From the NCBI GenBank assembly GCA_963573305.1, contig OY754331.1, positions 89,705,434 through 89,769,433 of the forward strand: a stretch of DNA of 64,000 nucleotides, given 5' to 3'. The stretch comes from Pyrrhosoma nymphula (lineage: Eukaryota; Arthropoda; Insecta; Odonata; Coenagrionidae). Below, piece after piece: positions 10,860 through 21,395 of this stretch. The translations under genes were made by a program, and so were the position numbers. The number at the start of each line of letters is the position of its first letter. The stretch's first letter is position 1. The notes below the pieces were generated by a model that was not told the origin of the DNA, searched no databases, and saw nothing but the letters and a program-made list of their open reading frames with translations.

Positions 10860-11830
10860 AAATACAAAAATATCTGTGGTGTAGCGTTCCAAATGCAAGC
10901 TTAAAAGTAAATTGTTTTGAAATAGATTTCAAGGCTAAGGATATATAGGGGAAGTAGAAATTAGTGTTGGAATAGACACAGTCTAAACAATTGTAGGCTG
11001 TGAAATAGGTATCAGCTGTGCAGCATTCACCAGTTTGAAAACAATGAATTTTTTACAAGGAACATGTAGTCTGTGAGTTTCAGGGAATATGACGGCTAAT
11101 AACTCTCGAGGACATTACTTGCAGGCCAATAAAATTTCTCATTTAAGTGGACAAAGGAGTGTCACACGTTTGTATGTAATTTGAAAGCCATACGCCAAAC
11201 GATTGAAATTCCACAGCTTTAAATGTATGGGTGGGAGAGTTGAAAATTGGTGATTCTTTTGGAAATAATAATCTGATTAAAATGCAAAACATGTCACATT
11301 TAAGTGTGAATATAAGGTAGAGAGAAGTAACGGCATAGATACCTGTGGTATAGTGTTCACCATTTTGAAAAAATCAAGTTTAAAAGGAAAATATGAATAT
11401 GTTGAATATGTAAGCTCAAAAAAATTTGTTTTTCTAATTAAAAACTAACAGAATGTGTAGGCAAAGTAGAAAGCAATATTGGAATAGGAATCATCTATGC
11501 AGCATTCACCGGTTTGAAAATAATGTACGCAAGTAATAAAAGAAAATGAGATTGTGGAATTTTTGTGATTTTCAGGAGGTATTATTGCAAATAACCACAG
11601 GGATATTACGTGCAGGCCAATGAAGTTTCTCAGTCTAGTGGGCGATGCGGTGTCACGCATTTGTGGGCTATACATGTAACAGTTGAAATTTGCTGTGAGT
11701 GGGAGAGTTGGAAAAAAGGTATTTTTTTTGGAAAATGATAAAACTACTAAAAATGCAAAACTTTTACGTTGAGAGTTTGTATTTGGGGTAGATAGTAGTA
11801 ATCGCATAGATATTCAGCCATAAAAATGCT
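10860..11830. repeat. Diverged tandem duplication, period about 480 bp
   Basis: Two head-to-tail units align across their length. Examples are GCATTCACCAGTTTGAAAA (from 11023) and GCATTCACCGGTTTGAAAA (from 11502), GCAGGCCAATAAAATTTCTC and GCAGGCCAATGAAGTTTCTC, and TGGGAGAGTTG in both. The offset is 479 bases. The units have diverged by substitutions and small indels, so the duplication is old. Nothing in it codes. Confidence 0.75.
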
Positions 11831-12072
11831 GTAAGCTGAAGAGGATTGTTCGCTGTAAGACTAATGTATCCTGTTAAAAGATCTTTGGCTTTCCCGGCGA
11901 ATAATAATAGTAAAATCTTATCGAGTTTGCCACCGGGTAAGGCTTTTAAAGGCCAACGTTTCGACGAGTGACTCCCTCATCATCATCTGGGCTGAGACTG
12001 ATTGCTGAGTTGGTCCATGCCGGGGTTTGAAGGGTCCAAGGGTGGTTGAAAACCCATTGTTGACCGGCTCGT

Positions 12073-12430
12073 TCAAGGTGGTTTGAATTTGAATTGTAAC
12101 CGTGACCGTTTAATTTTATTGAGTAGCGGTCTCCATATTTGGCTGACGTACTGCCCAGAGTCTCGATTTAACTTCTTCTCCTCCAAACTTATCTCGATAG
12201 CCTCTTTCATCAAACGATCCCAGTATCCATTTGAACGACAAAGGATTTTGGTGCCATTAAAATTGATGGAGTGCGCAATATCTAGACTATGCTCTGCGAG
12301 AGCCGATTTTTCGGGTTGAAATAGTCTTAAATGCCTCTTGTGTTCCTTAATTCTGGTTTCCACCATGCGTACAGTCTCTCCAATCTAGGCCAGGCCACAG
12401 TCACAACGAATGCTATGCACTTCAGGCACT
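12073..12430 (-). pseudogene. GIY-YIG endonuclease domain of the Penelope-like element
   Basis: The minus strand reads CDCGLA, a stop, IGETVRM, then TRIKEHKRHLRLFQPEKSA and LAEHSLDIAH. This is the second half of a GIY-YIG nuclease, which nicks the target during retrotransposition. The tyrosine codon expected in GLAYIG is a TAG stop at 12385-12387, so the domain is interrupted at a catalytic position. The following 97 codons are open to 12073. Confidence 0.8.
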
Positions 12431-12484
12431 CTGAGGCCGAGGTTGTCCTTTACTCTTAATAGCCAATCTCGAATTTTCCCTGGT

Positions 12485-13251
12485 CTATGGATCGTCTGAA
12501 TGTTGTAATTTGGTAAAATTGTTCATATTTTTCCTGTGATAGTGGAGATCAGAGGGAAGACTTTCTGCATCTGCAACCATTTTTGCACGATGTATCAAGG
12601 TGGTTAAGATTCCCTGCTTATGGGAGGGGTGGTAGTGACTTCTCCCATTTGAGTAGAGGTTAGTGTGTTGGTTTTCTGTACACATGTCGTCCAAGAGTAC
12701 CATCAGGCTTCCTTTCAATTAGGATGTCCAAAAAAGGTAGATAATTTTTAGTTTCCTCTTCCATAGTAAATTTGATGTTGGGGCGCTGCTGATTCATGTG
12801 ACTCAAAAAATCATCTAGTTTATTTCGTCCATGTTGCCAAATGACGAAAGTATCTTTCACATACCGAAAAAAATACCTGGGCCGTAGTGTTGCCGAATTT
12901 AGAGATTTTTCTTCAAAATCCTCCATGAAGAGATTTGCAATAGCTGAAGAAAGAAGAGAACCCATAGGAACCCCGTCCGTTTGCTCATAGTATTTTCCAT
13001 CATAAAGGAAATAAGTTGACTTAAGGACATGTCGGAACAGTCTGTCATCTCGTCAAATTTACTTTCAAGGATCTTAAACATTTCTTCAAGTGGAATTCTT
13101 GTGTACAAGGACACAACGTCGAGGCTGACCATGATGTCAGAAGATTTAGCTGGATGCCTCCAAGTGTCTTCACAAACTCAGCTGAGTTTTTTATATGGTG
13201 CTCACAATAGCCAACTATTGGTGACAGAATGGAAGATAGATATTTTGCCAA
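12485..13251 (-). pseudogene. Penelope-type reverse transcriptase
   Basis: Pieces in shifting frames read SLDVVSLYTRIPLEE (13132-12899), VPMGSLLSSAIANLFMEDF, FFRYVKDTFVIWQHG and YLPFLDILIERKPDG (12965-12660), then HKQGILTTLIHRA. The order matches a Penelope reverse transcriptase. The catalytic box is YVKD instead of YVDD because codon 12855-12857 is AAA. With the frameshifts near 12930 and 12690, this copy cannot be active. Confidence 0.85.
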
Positions 13252-13347
13252 CTTGTTTAATGGATATATGACGATGAGGGAGTCACTGGTCGAAACGTTG
13301 GCCTATAATAGCCTTACCCGGTGGCAAACCCGAGAAGAGTTTACTAA

Positions 13348-14874
13348 TGTATCCCGTTGTTTGTAATGTCTATGAGGTTGGACAATAAAATATACACAAT
13401 AGAACTATTGTACCAATTCACTGTCATTCACTATCACAGCCTTAGAAGCTACTCACTACTTAAATTGTATAAGCACTAATACACTTCACAAAACTAAGAA
13501 CAGTACTTCACTTAATTATATTTCACTTTATGTTCACAAACATGGGAAATGATGCAGTGTACTGTGGTTGGTGAACACTGGGTAGTAACGCTGAACACAG
13601 TAAGAGCAGTACCAGGGGGCAACTTTGGGCGATCTAACTGATAGGTTTGTAGTTCATCGCTCTTATCGATGTAAGTTGTACTTTGGAGGATACCCCTATC
13701 AGCAAAATTCGGAAAGCAAACTGCTGCGCTTGAAGAAGGATTCCAGTTATTCCTAAGAATATTTTACAGCCACTGTTGTATACTGCGTTCATTTCAGGGA
13801 AAATAGAATACAGAGATGTATATCCCATCCTTGGTGGAAAGGTAGTTTGCTTTTGCAACCTGGTACACAACAACGCTCGGGCATCTTTAGTTTAAAAAAG
13901 AAAAGTTGTAATACAAAGTCGTTTTGCTAGTCACAGCGAAACGGAAGATGAAATATGATTATTTCGAAAACAATTGACTGATAGTTATGAAACAGAATTG
14001 CATAATAATTGGCTATGAAATGATATTCATTTCATTTTTGTACTATCAATTTCTCTCCGTTAACGGCCGGCCGGCTAATAGTTGCAATGCTTAAGAAGAC
14101 AAAGATAAATTATCTTGATACTCCACCTTCAACTTGCTAAATGTATCTTAAAGTCATTGTACTTACCTTAAGCCGCTAAAGATCCTAAAATTAAACAGAG
14201 TTATGACTTTCAAACCAGTGAAATTATGCGTTTTTAATCACACGGATGGACTTCGCACACTAGTCGCCATGCTTTCAAAACAAAATGATCAGCGTTGCCA
14301 AATTTCCATGTTCCGGCCTATATTAATGTGGGCCATGGCACGGCCATCTTGGCCATGGCCATATGCCAGAGATCGCCCGAAAAGCAAAGGGGCATACCAG
14401 AAACTAAAATTATTCCCAATTAGTCGCGCTATGGTGACTTGTGGAAAATGATGGAATTCTCGCCATTATGGAAACCATAGGACACATTCTCTGTACCCAA
14501 ATATTTGTGTTGTAGTACTCTGTTTACTGCGCTGTACTCGGAGTAGTCTTTCTCCTCTTTGAAATGCGCGCTGATGCTCATATGGTTGGAGCTTTGCGCT
14601 GGTACGGGGGCTGAGATGGAGTTGCTTGCATACATTCGAAACCATGGTATTACCCAAGTATTACTGTATCCGTGGTATTACTAAACAAGGTAGGTCGTTG
14701 CCATTGATACTAGAATTTTAAGGATAAAAGACTTCCAACTTCGGCGGGATACCTTTATTGAAGCTGCCAACCGCGGCGCCACTATTCGCCAGTGATGGAA
14801 TCAGACGATCCCAAATGTAATCAAACATAGTGTCGCTTTATTCCATTTCGAACTGAGGCAAATCACGGCTAGTT
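13348..14874. other. No gene recognised
   Basis: No splice-bounded coding segment or element end was recognised. Local curiosities are GGCCGGCCGGC at about 14066 and a run of GGCCATGGC-type words near 14330-14365. Open frames here have no motifs. Confidence 0.5.
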
Positions 14875-14879
14875 AGGAA

Positions 14880-15073
14880 TGTTGTGATTTATCTTTTTGG
14901 TGGACTAGGAACAGTTATCTTCTTTAAGAAATAAAACACGTCTTTTACGGTTCAAAGAACAACAACAACAACAACAATGCAAAAGCGGTTGCCAAAACAT
15001 GTTGCAGTTTTTTTTATTGATTCAAACAAAAAAACCGCCCTTAATATGTCGCAACTAGATTACAAGTACAACA
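14880..15073 (-). repeat. 3' LTR of Copia 1
   Basis: This 194 bp LTR matches 19723-19910 almost exactly. The length difference comes mainly from two extra AAC units in the repeat near 14961-14977. The purine tract AAGTGAGGG (minus strand) abuts it at 15074-15082. Confidence 0.92.
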
Positions 15074-15085
15074 CCCTCACTTAAA

Positions 15086-16740
15086 CTAGTTGCTTCCATG
15101 AGCCACAAGATTCAATTTATTAATACAGTTCCAATGCTTAACATTATTTAGACCCTTTGTAAGCACATCTGCTACCATATTATTTGTTGGCATGTAACTT
15201 ACAATTATTTTTCCTTCAGCAACAGCCCTTTTTACAAAGTGATGTCTAACCTCTATGTGCTTTGACCTTTCCTTGATGTCTCCACAATTTGCATTTTTAA
15301 CTGCAGACTGGTTATCATTGTATAAATGCACCACATCACTACCGAGTAATTTAGTACAGTTCTCTCCAACAATTTCTTTTATGATTGTAGAGAGTATAAT
15401 ACTTTTTTGCACCAGCTGCCAAACTAACATACTCGGCTTCCGTCGTAGACAAGGCTACACATCCCTGCTTTTTGCTTTCCCAGGCTACTGCTCCATTAGC
15501 TAATTTAAACACATATCCAGTACAGGATACTCGATCTGTTTTGTCACTGGCAAAGTCAGCATCTGCATATATCTCAAGAAATTTTCCTGACTTAGAATAA
15601 GCAAGACGATAGTTCATGGTTCCCTTCAAATATCTTAATATCCTTTTTGCATGTGTCCAGTGTTCCATTTTGAAATCATTATTAAACCTACTTAACTTAG
15701 AGACTGCAAAGGCAATGTCTGGCCTTGTACAAATCATTGCATACATAAGGCAACCAATTAACACTTGATATGGAACATCAGGACAAGCTTTTGGGTCTCC
15801 ATGAGTTACATTCAAACCCGCTTCTATGGGAGTAGAAATAGTGTTAGCATCCATCATATTAAATTTAGACAACATACTCTTAATGTATTCCTCCTGATCC
15901 AACTCTATTCGCTGATTTGTCCTAGTCAATATCATGCCCAGGATGCTCTTGGCCTCTCCAAGATTTCTGACCTCAAAATGTTTTCCCAATGATACAATTA
16001 ATTCATTAACAATTCCATCATTTTTACAGAACACTAATAAATCATCAACATACACTGCAATAATGCAGATAGTAGGGCCACTACCTTTTATATAAATACA
16101 TGACTCAGTAGATAAATTCTTAAACCCTAGTCCTCTTAGTATACCTTTACACTTATCATACCAAGACTTCGATGCCTGTTTTAAGCCATAGATAGCTTTA
16201 TGCAGTCGATACACCTTTTTCTCAGCCCCCTTAACAACAAATCCTTCCGGCTGCTCCATATAGATTGTTTCTTTAAGATCACCATTTAGAAATGCCGTTG
16301 TCACATCCAAATGATGGATTATTAAGTCCAGTTCTACTGATAAAGCAATCAACAACCTCAAGGCGGAATAGCTTACAACTGCAGAGAATGTTTCGTGGTA
16401 ATCAATGCCATACCTTTGAGTAAATCCTTTTGCTACCAACCGGGCCTTATAACGCTCAAATTCCCCATCAGCATTCAATTTCTGCTTAAAAACCCATTTA
16501 CACTTAATCGCTTTCTTATCTTTTGGTAAGTCCACAAGAGAAATAACTCCTTTCTTAATAAGTGAATCCCATTCTATATGCATGGCCTTGCCCCACTCTT
16601 CTTTGTTTGGAGATAAAGCTTCTTCTACTGTCTGAGGGTCACTGCAAAGAGACAATGGTCGATTGCAGGATGCCAAGAAAAGTATGTGATCTGGAAATTT
16701 CTTAGCCACTCTATTCCTTACAGGATAACTTCTAGCGTCA
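15086..16740 (-). pseudogene. Copia 1 reverse transcriptase and RNase H
   Basis: The main open frame (16709-15351, 452 codons) has the Copia reverse transcriptase: KCKWVFKQKL, YKARLVAKGF, HLDVTTAFLNGDL (first catalytic aspartate near residue 135), YGLKQASKSWY and YVDDLLVF (residues 220-227). RNase H follows with YADADFASD and TTEAEYVSL. A frameshift near 15400 moves the end (HLYNDNQSAVKNANCGD...VADVLTKGL) into the frame ending at 15086. At the other end a 1-base shift near 16740 separates it from the integrase frame (AKVADARSYPVRNRVAKK bridges it). All catalytic residues seen are conserved; only the frame breaks disable it. Confidence 0.93.
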
Positions 16741-16741
16741 G

Positions 16742-18430
16742 CTACCTTTGCACCCTCGCTTCCACACTCTGACTTATTTTCTTCATTGCTCTCAAACTAG
16801 TGTCTACACTACTTGGAACTATACCATAACCCTGAATACTTGATTCAGGACTGGAGTCTGCGTCACGTGGAATTCGGCCATTACCCTCACTACTTGGGCT
16901 CTTCGTCTTTGAAAGTTCAACACTACCATTCTCTCCAGTCTCAGGCTGGGGCAGAGAACTTGAAATCCCATCTCCCCTTAAGAGTCCAGGTAGAATAACA
17001 GAATTTCCAAGAGTTTTTTGGGCTGGTTTCATCTCCCTAAACATGCTTTCGAAGAACACTACATCTCGTCCTTTAATTATTCTTCCTGCAATATTAGGGT
17101 GAGCCAATAAATATCCTTTTGAATCCTCACTATAGCCAACAAAGTAATACTTTTTAGATGTAGCATCCAGCTTCTTTCTCTGCTCTTTAGCCACATAAGC
17201 ATAGGCAATACATCCAAGTACTTTAAGATGAATAAGATCAATTTTTCGCTCAGACCATCTCTCCTCAGGCAATGCATTCTTTAGCGCTCTGGATGGTGCT
17301 CTGTTTTTGAGATATACAGCTGCTCTACATGCTTCAACCCAATAATATTTTGGTAGATTGCAGCCAGAGAGCATGCATCTAGCTTTCTCAATGATAGTTC
17401 TATTTGTTCTTTCAGCTACTCCATTCTGCTCGGGATTATAAGGTATTATGGTTTCATGTTTAATCCCACATGCCCTTAACTCCCCTTGCAGTGCTTGACC
17501 CATATATTCACTCCCATTATCGGTACGCAGGCATTTGATCTTGTTCTCTGTCTCATTCTCCACCCTGGCCTTAAAAATTTTGAAGCATTCCAGGACTATA
17601 TGAGACTCCTTACTTTTAATAAAGAAAACAAAAACCTTCCTAGTACAATCGTCAATAAAAGTGAGCATATATGTTTCACCTCGAGTACCTACAGGGTTCA
17701 TGGGACCACACAGGTCTGAGTGGATCAGACTTAGTTTTTTACTTTCCCTCTCAGTCCTTGGACCTACTTTGAACGATTTCTTTGCTAAGTTGCCCTCTAC
17801 ACAGGCTATACAAGGCTGAAATTTCTTATTAGTGGGATAATTCACACCACTAACAAGCCCCTTTAGAATTTGCATATTTCTGTTCCCCAGGTGTGCCAAC
17901 CACTTATGCCACAAAATTTGCAAATCATCCTCTCCTACTTTTGCAGCCAATCCTACATTACCCTTAGCATTACTTTGACTGTCTGAGTTACTTTGTTTCA
18001 AATCTAGGCAATATATTCCATTTTCTTCAGAACCCGTGGCTTGGATTACTCCCTTTACTTCCAAAGATTTGGCATCAAACAACCTGCACCCAGATCCATC
18101 AAATAATACAGCCAGCCAGCCATACTTTTTAACCAGCTTGCTTACAGATAGTAAATTTTTTGATAGACTTGGAACGTGACGCCATAGAGTAAATAGTAAT
18201 ATGCTTACTCTATGGTGACGCACATTTGAAATGGTGACTAAATTTCCCTGCATCAATTCCATAGACACATTACCTATCCCTTCAACATTCATTATGTCAT
18301 TATTAGCAACAGCCACATTATCCTTTGCTACATTAAAATTAAAATCTGAGATGCAATTTTTGTCTCTTGCCATATGGGCGTTCGCTCCGGAATCTATGTA
18401 CCATTTTTCTTTCTCCACCTCACAATGCAA
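16742..18430 (-). pseudogene. Copia 1 protease and integrase
   Basis: The 562-codon open frame starts at the protease (WYIDSGANAHM, catalytic aspartate 13). It continues with the integrase zinc site (H175, H180, C207, C210) and the DDE core: D239 in IHSDLCGP, D304 in RTDNGSEY and E340 in NGVAERTNRT. The spacing of 64 and 35 residues is normal. Residues 73-85 are extra relative to the usual NV..HVPSLSKNLLS context and correspond to a 39-base in-frame insertion. The true polyprotein begins upstream in gag, so the methionine at 18430 is only the first ATG of an open segment. Confidence 0.93.
18177..18220. mobile_element. 34 bp palindromic micro-insertion with TGACG direct repeats
   Basis: 18182-18215 is CCATAGAGTAA, a 12-base loop, then TTACTCTATGG. 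The arms are perfect 11 bp reverse complements. The unit is flanked by TGACG at 18177-18181 and 18216-18220. Insert plus duplication is 39 bases, so the reading frame of the Copia pol is kept. It may be a minute transposon-like unit or a templated-repair scar. Confidence 0.6.
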
Positions 18431-18739
18431 TGCTGTGAGCCAGGAAACGGAGCTACTTTGATTAGTACCGTTATTCCTTTGACTATCTATACATTCACTT
18501 TTTATATGCCCAATTATACCACATTTGTGGCACCTCGCCTTCCTCGGGTCGAACGTGGACTTCTTCTTTCCTCTGCTGCTGCCCTCCGATGAGTTCTCTC
18601 CCGGTGCTGAGAAAGATGGTTGCCCGCCGCGTTGGTATCCTTGCGGTCCGCCGCGCTGGTCTCCTTGAAATTTGCCGCGCTGGTCTCCACGATGGGGGGG
18701 GGGGGTTCACTACTTTCCGCGGCGCCTGGGGGGTATGCA

Positions 18740-19140
18740 ATACCTCTCAACGAATCGGAGGCCCGGGTCTCCAGAAGCCAATGTGAAACCAATTGCCGTG
18801 CCCGGGCAGACCTCCCTCGGAAAGTTAAAAGAAATGAAGCGCTTGGAACGTAGTTTTGGTGTGGCTATATTATAAAGTAGATGTGATAAATTATTGAGTA
18901 AAGCTCTCTAATCACATTTGAAAAACGTTTACAAACGATGTAAAGAATGCCATTCTTGTGAAGATGCAGGTCCCCAGTGTTTTACACCACATTCCAATTA
19001 TATTTAAACTTTGTATATTGAGCTGGTACAATACAAACTTCCATTGGAGAACCACCTTAATGATTACCATCTTTTCTATTTTCCCGGGAATTACGGGGGG
19101 GGGGGGGGGGGCGGCCGCCCCCCCCCTTAATCCGCCCCTG
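18740..19140. mobile_element. Remnant of a GC-ended DNA transposon inside gag
   Basis: The block interrupts gag and ends at 19140 with TTAATCCGCCCCTG, read from the other strand as CAGGGGCGGATTAA, a hAT-like terminus. Next to it is a G17 run, CGGCCG and a C9 run (19095-19126). The matching left end and target duplication were not found, so the insert is truncated or the copy rearranged. Confidence 0.4.
19103..19126. repeat. Perfect GC palindrome G9-CGGCCG-C9
   Basis: This 24 bp palindrome is made only of G and C, preceded by eight more G from 19095. It can form a very stable hairpin, and the G run could form a quadruplex. Sequencing or assembly error in run lengths is likely. Confidence 0.85.
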
Positions 19141-19701
19141 ACTCTGGTGTTAGGCCCCGAAACATAAGTACCGCCAGCAACTCATCATCGATCTTTTTCC
19201 CGATGCTATTCAACTTCGCATCGATCGTTGTAAACTTTTGGACATAATCCTCCATGCTCGAATACGACTCCAGATTGATTTCAAAAAGCTGGTCGATAAG
19301 GGTAACATAACGATTTATACCCTTGTCTTCGTAAGTTTTCTGTAGCTTTTCCCACATCGTCTAAGCCGTTTTGCATTCCGCGACCTCCATTTTTGGTCCA
19401 TGATCTAGCAACAAATAGATCTTCGCTCTTGCTCGTTGACCTTGCTTTCTCTGCTGTATTGACGCCTCCGGAGTTACTTCATTCAACACGTAATCCCAGA
19501 GATCTTCATGAAGTAAATACATCTCCACGTCCATTGCCCATGTTTCGTAATTAGAGGATCCTCGTAACTTCTCTAGTTGTAGTGTACCTCTGTAATTTAC
19601 ACTGCCAGGATCGCCGGATGCCATTTTTTACGTTTCTTTTTTAAATCAACCGTTTACGAAACACGCAAATTATTAATTTCTACTGAAATAACAGTTCCTC
19701 G

Positions 19702-19722
19702 GCCGTATCTGAGCCCATAACC
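19702..19722 (-). other. Copia 1 primer binding site (half initiator-tRNA type)
   Basis: Directly inside the 5' LTR the minus strand reads GGTTATGGGCTCAGATACGG. GGTTATGGGCCCAG is the complement of the anticodon region of initiator methionine tRNA, the internal primer known for Drosophila copia. One base differs here (T for C in GGGCYC). Confidence 0.8.
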
Positions 19723-19910
19723 TGTTGTGATTTATCTTTTTGGTGGACTAGGAACAGTTATCTTCTTTAAGAAATAAAACACGGCTTTTACGGTTCAAAG
19801 AACAACAACAACAATGCAAAAGCGGTTGCCAAAACATGTTGCGGTTTTTTTATTTATTTAAACAAAAAAAACCGCCCTTAATATGTCGCAACTAGATTGC
19901 AAGTACAACA
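19723..19910 (-). repeat. 5' LTR of Copia 1
   Basis: This 188 bp copy begins TGTTGTGATTTATC and ends AAGTACAACA. It should hold the promoter and transcript start. The difference from the 3' LTR is mainly the AAC repeat number plus a few substitutions. Confidence 0.92.
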
Positions 19911-20100
19911 AGGAAGCAACTAATGCTTTTGGTAAATGTGCGATAGCGTCCAGTCTGGGAGAAAATTTATTTCACCTGCTCCCCGATCACCTTATACCAC
20001 CTAGTTTACTTATAATGCTAAGCTACATATGCGCATTTATACTAACCTTTCATTTGCTTCATAAATCCTTTTTCTTTCGTAAACTATTCACTTAAACCTG

Positions 20101-21290
20101 CCCACACAGCACATTTCCGATTCAAAACGGGTTTCCCTGGTGCTCAAATAGAAAAATCTCGTTTTTCCCCAGTAACCCGAAAGTAGCCTCGTAAGGAACG
20201 TTTTCATTTACTTGTGCGTGCACCTAAAAGAGAACGTTTTCATCGCACCGTTTCAAAAGCATTTTCATTTGGTTTTTGTTCTGGCAACGAAAACTTTTTC
20301 AGAACGTTTCCAGTTTCCAAAAGTACATGCGACATAAAACGATTTTTAAACTGTTTACCCTGTTTACAAACATGTATTGTACTCCTCGCGATCGGTCTCG
20401 TGTCCCTCGTGACTTCCGGTGCATCCGGTGTTTGGAAAAATATCATCGAAGGTGCGTTTGTTGGAAGTGTGTTTTTAATCTTTGTTGGCAAGATTATACG
20501 TGTGCTACGGTTAGAATTTCGTGATATCTAAGGGCATAAATTATATATACACTGGATTTTGTGAAGTTATACTAGTTCTACGCAAATTCTAAAGTGAAAT
20601 AAGTGATTATTCTATGGCGATTGTCTAAGTCTGAACCCTTGTTGTGACTTGTGTAAAGGTGTGATTTTTTTAAATTTTGTTTTCTTTTGAGTGACTAATC
20701 TGCATTCCATAATGATGAACAAAGAATTGTGTGTGAATTTTCTGATGTGATATTTCATAACCATTTTAATTCTGTTTTATATTAAATCATTAATGTTATA
20801 AGCATTCTGAGAACATATTTTCTCCTGACCTATAGTTGTTAAGAAATACGTATTACGCACGCAAAGTGTATAGGTACATGTTGCTTTGTCGTTGTGCCTT
20901 ATTCCTTAGTGTCTTAGGGATTCACTCGAGTATGTTTTATACGTCAAGTAATTATTTTTTAGCGTTACCATTTGCTCACTGCAAAATAATTGCCGTTGCT
21001 TTGGTCCCAGACCGTGAAATCAAGTTGAAGAACATATAAGCATGTTTAATTAAGTTACTTTGCAGTTTTTTCTCCCTAGTTTTCTATCTTTATAGGAAAT
21101 ACGGTCTTTTAATTTCATATTTAGCAGCGACTTGTATGTGATTTACGTCTCGGAGTTATGTCGTTGTTCACTTGCTTCCCAAGTGCGAATGCTCCCTGGT
21201 TAGAAAGAATGTAACAAAGTGGTCGTAAAGTCATTGAGTGAGTGGTTATAATGCAGAGACCAATAAGGGCGAGTGATTTTAATTGTAAAA
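20101..21290. other. Interior of family Y element, no protein recognised
   Basis: The interior contains one open frame of 105 codons (20214-20531) with a hydrophobic middle (CIVLLAIGLVSLVTSGASG) but no motif I can name. The sequence on both flanks of the interior (20190-20350 and 21420-21710) is unusually rich in AAACG/CGTTT words. The function is unknown and the frame may be chance. Confidence 0.35.
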
Positions 21291-21295
21291 GGACA

Positions 21296-21395
21296 AATAA
21301 TGTTACGTGCTCTCGGCACTGCATTTGTGGCCTGATACCAGCGTAATTATAACGCTGGTATCAAGCCACAAATACGACGTAACGTCATTATTATG
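21296..21395. repeat. Long imperfect hairpin inside family Y
   Basis: Arms 21323-21344 and 21352-21373 are 22 bp reverse complements with one mismatch (ATTTGTGGC...ACCAGCGT) around a 7 base loop. Pairing resumes outside as TTACGT against ACGTAA and AATAATG against CATTATT, with a bulge. It resembles a foldback MITE or a precursor-type RNA hairpin. Confidence 0.85.

Larger units (their letters stand above)
11905..13347 (-). mobile_element. Penelope-like element with inverted ends
   Basis: On the minus strand a Penelope-type reverse transcriptase is followed by a GIY-YIG endonuclease region. The ends are an inverted repeat of about 75 bp: 11905-11985 contains GTTTGCCACCGGGTAAGGC and CAACGTTTCGACGAGTGACT, and 13271-13347 carries the reverse complement of the same. 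Inverted or complex terminal repeats are known for Penelope-like elements. A target duplication was not found. Confidence 0.8.
18431..19624 (-). pseudogene. Copia 1 gag with foreign insert
   Basis: Gag begins with MASGDPGSVNYRG at 19624 and continues LRGSSNYETWAMDVEMYLL (UBN2-type gag). A TAG replaces the expected tryptophan codon near 19362. The frame goes on with MWEKLQKTYEDKGINRYVTL to about 19141. After an unrelated block at about 18740-19140, gag resumes with arginine-glycine-rich repeats (GDQRGKFQGDQRGGPQGYQR). The CCHC zinc knuckle CHKCGIIGHIKSEC follows at about 18490-18531. A C-run near 18700 adds a frameshift. The protein would have packaged element RNA. Confidence 0.85.
14880..19910 (-). 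mobile_element. Copia LTR retrotransposon 1 (near full length)
   Basis: Both LTRs (TGTTG...CAACA) are present and the element is flanked by the 5 bp duplication AGGAA at 14875-14879 and 19911-19915. On the minus strand the order is LTR, primer site, gag, protease, integrase, reverse transcriptase, RNase H, purine tract, LTR, which is the Copia order. Coding parts carry an in-frame stop, frameshifts and a foreign insert in gag, so it is not autonomous. The LTR pair is very similar, so the insertion is fairly young. Confidence 0.93.

Noticed and set aside
12073..13347. Confident hammerhead ribozyme call in the Penelope ends
   Set aside because: The ATGATGAG...CGAAAC words are suggestive, but I could not pair stem II and the cleavage-site helix convincingly by eye.
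18495..18875. Several overlapping open frames on both strands
   Set aside because: They are frame-shifted readings of the arginine-glycine-rich gag segment and the G/C runs, not separate genes.
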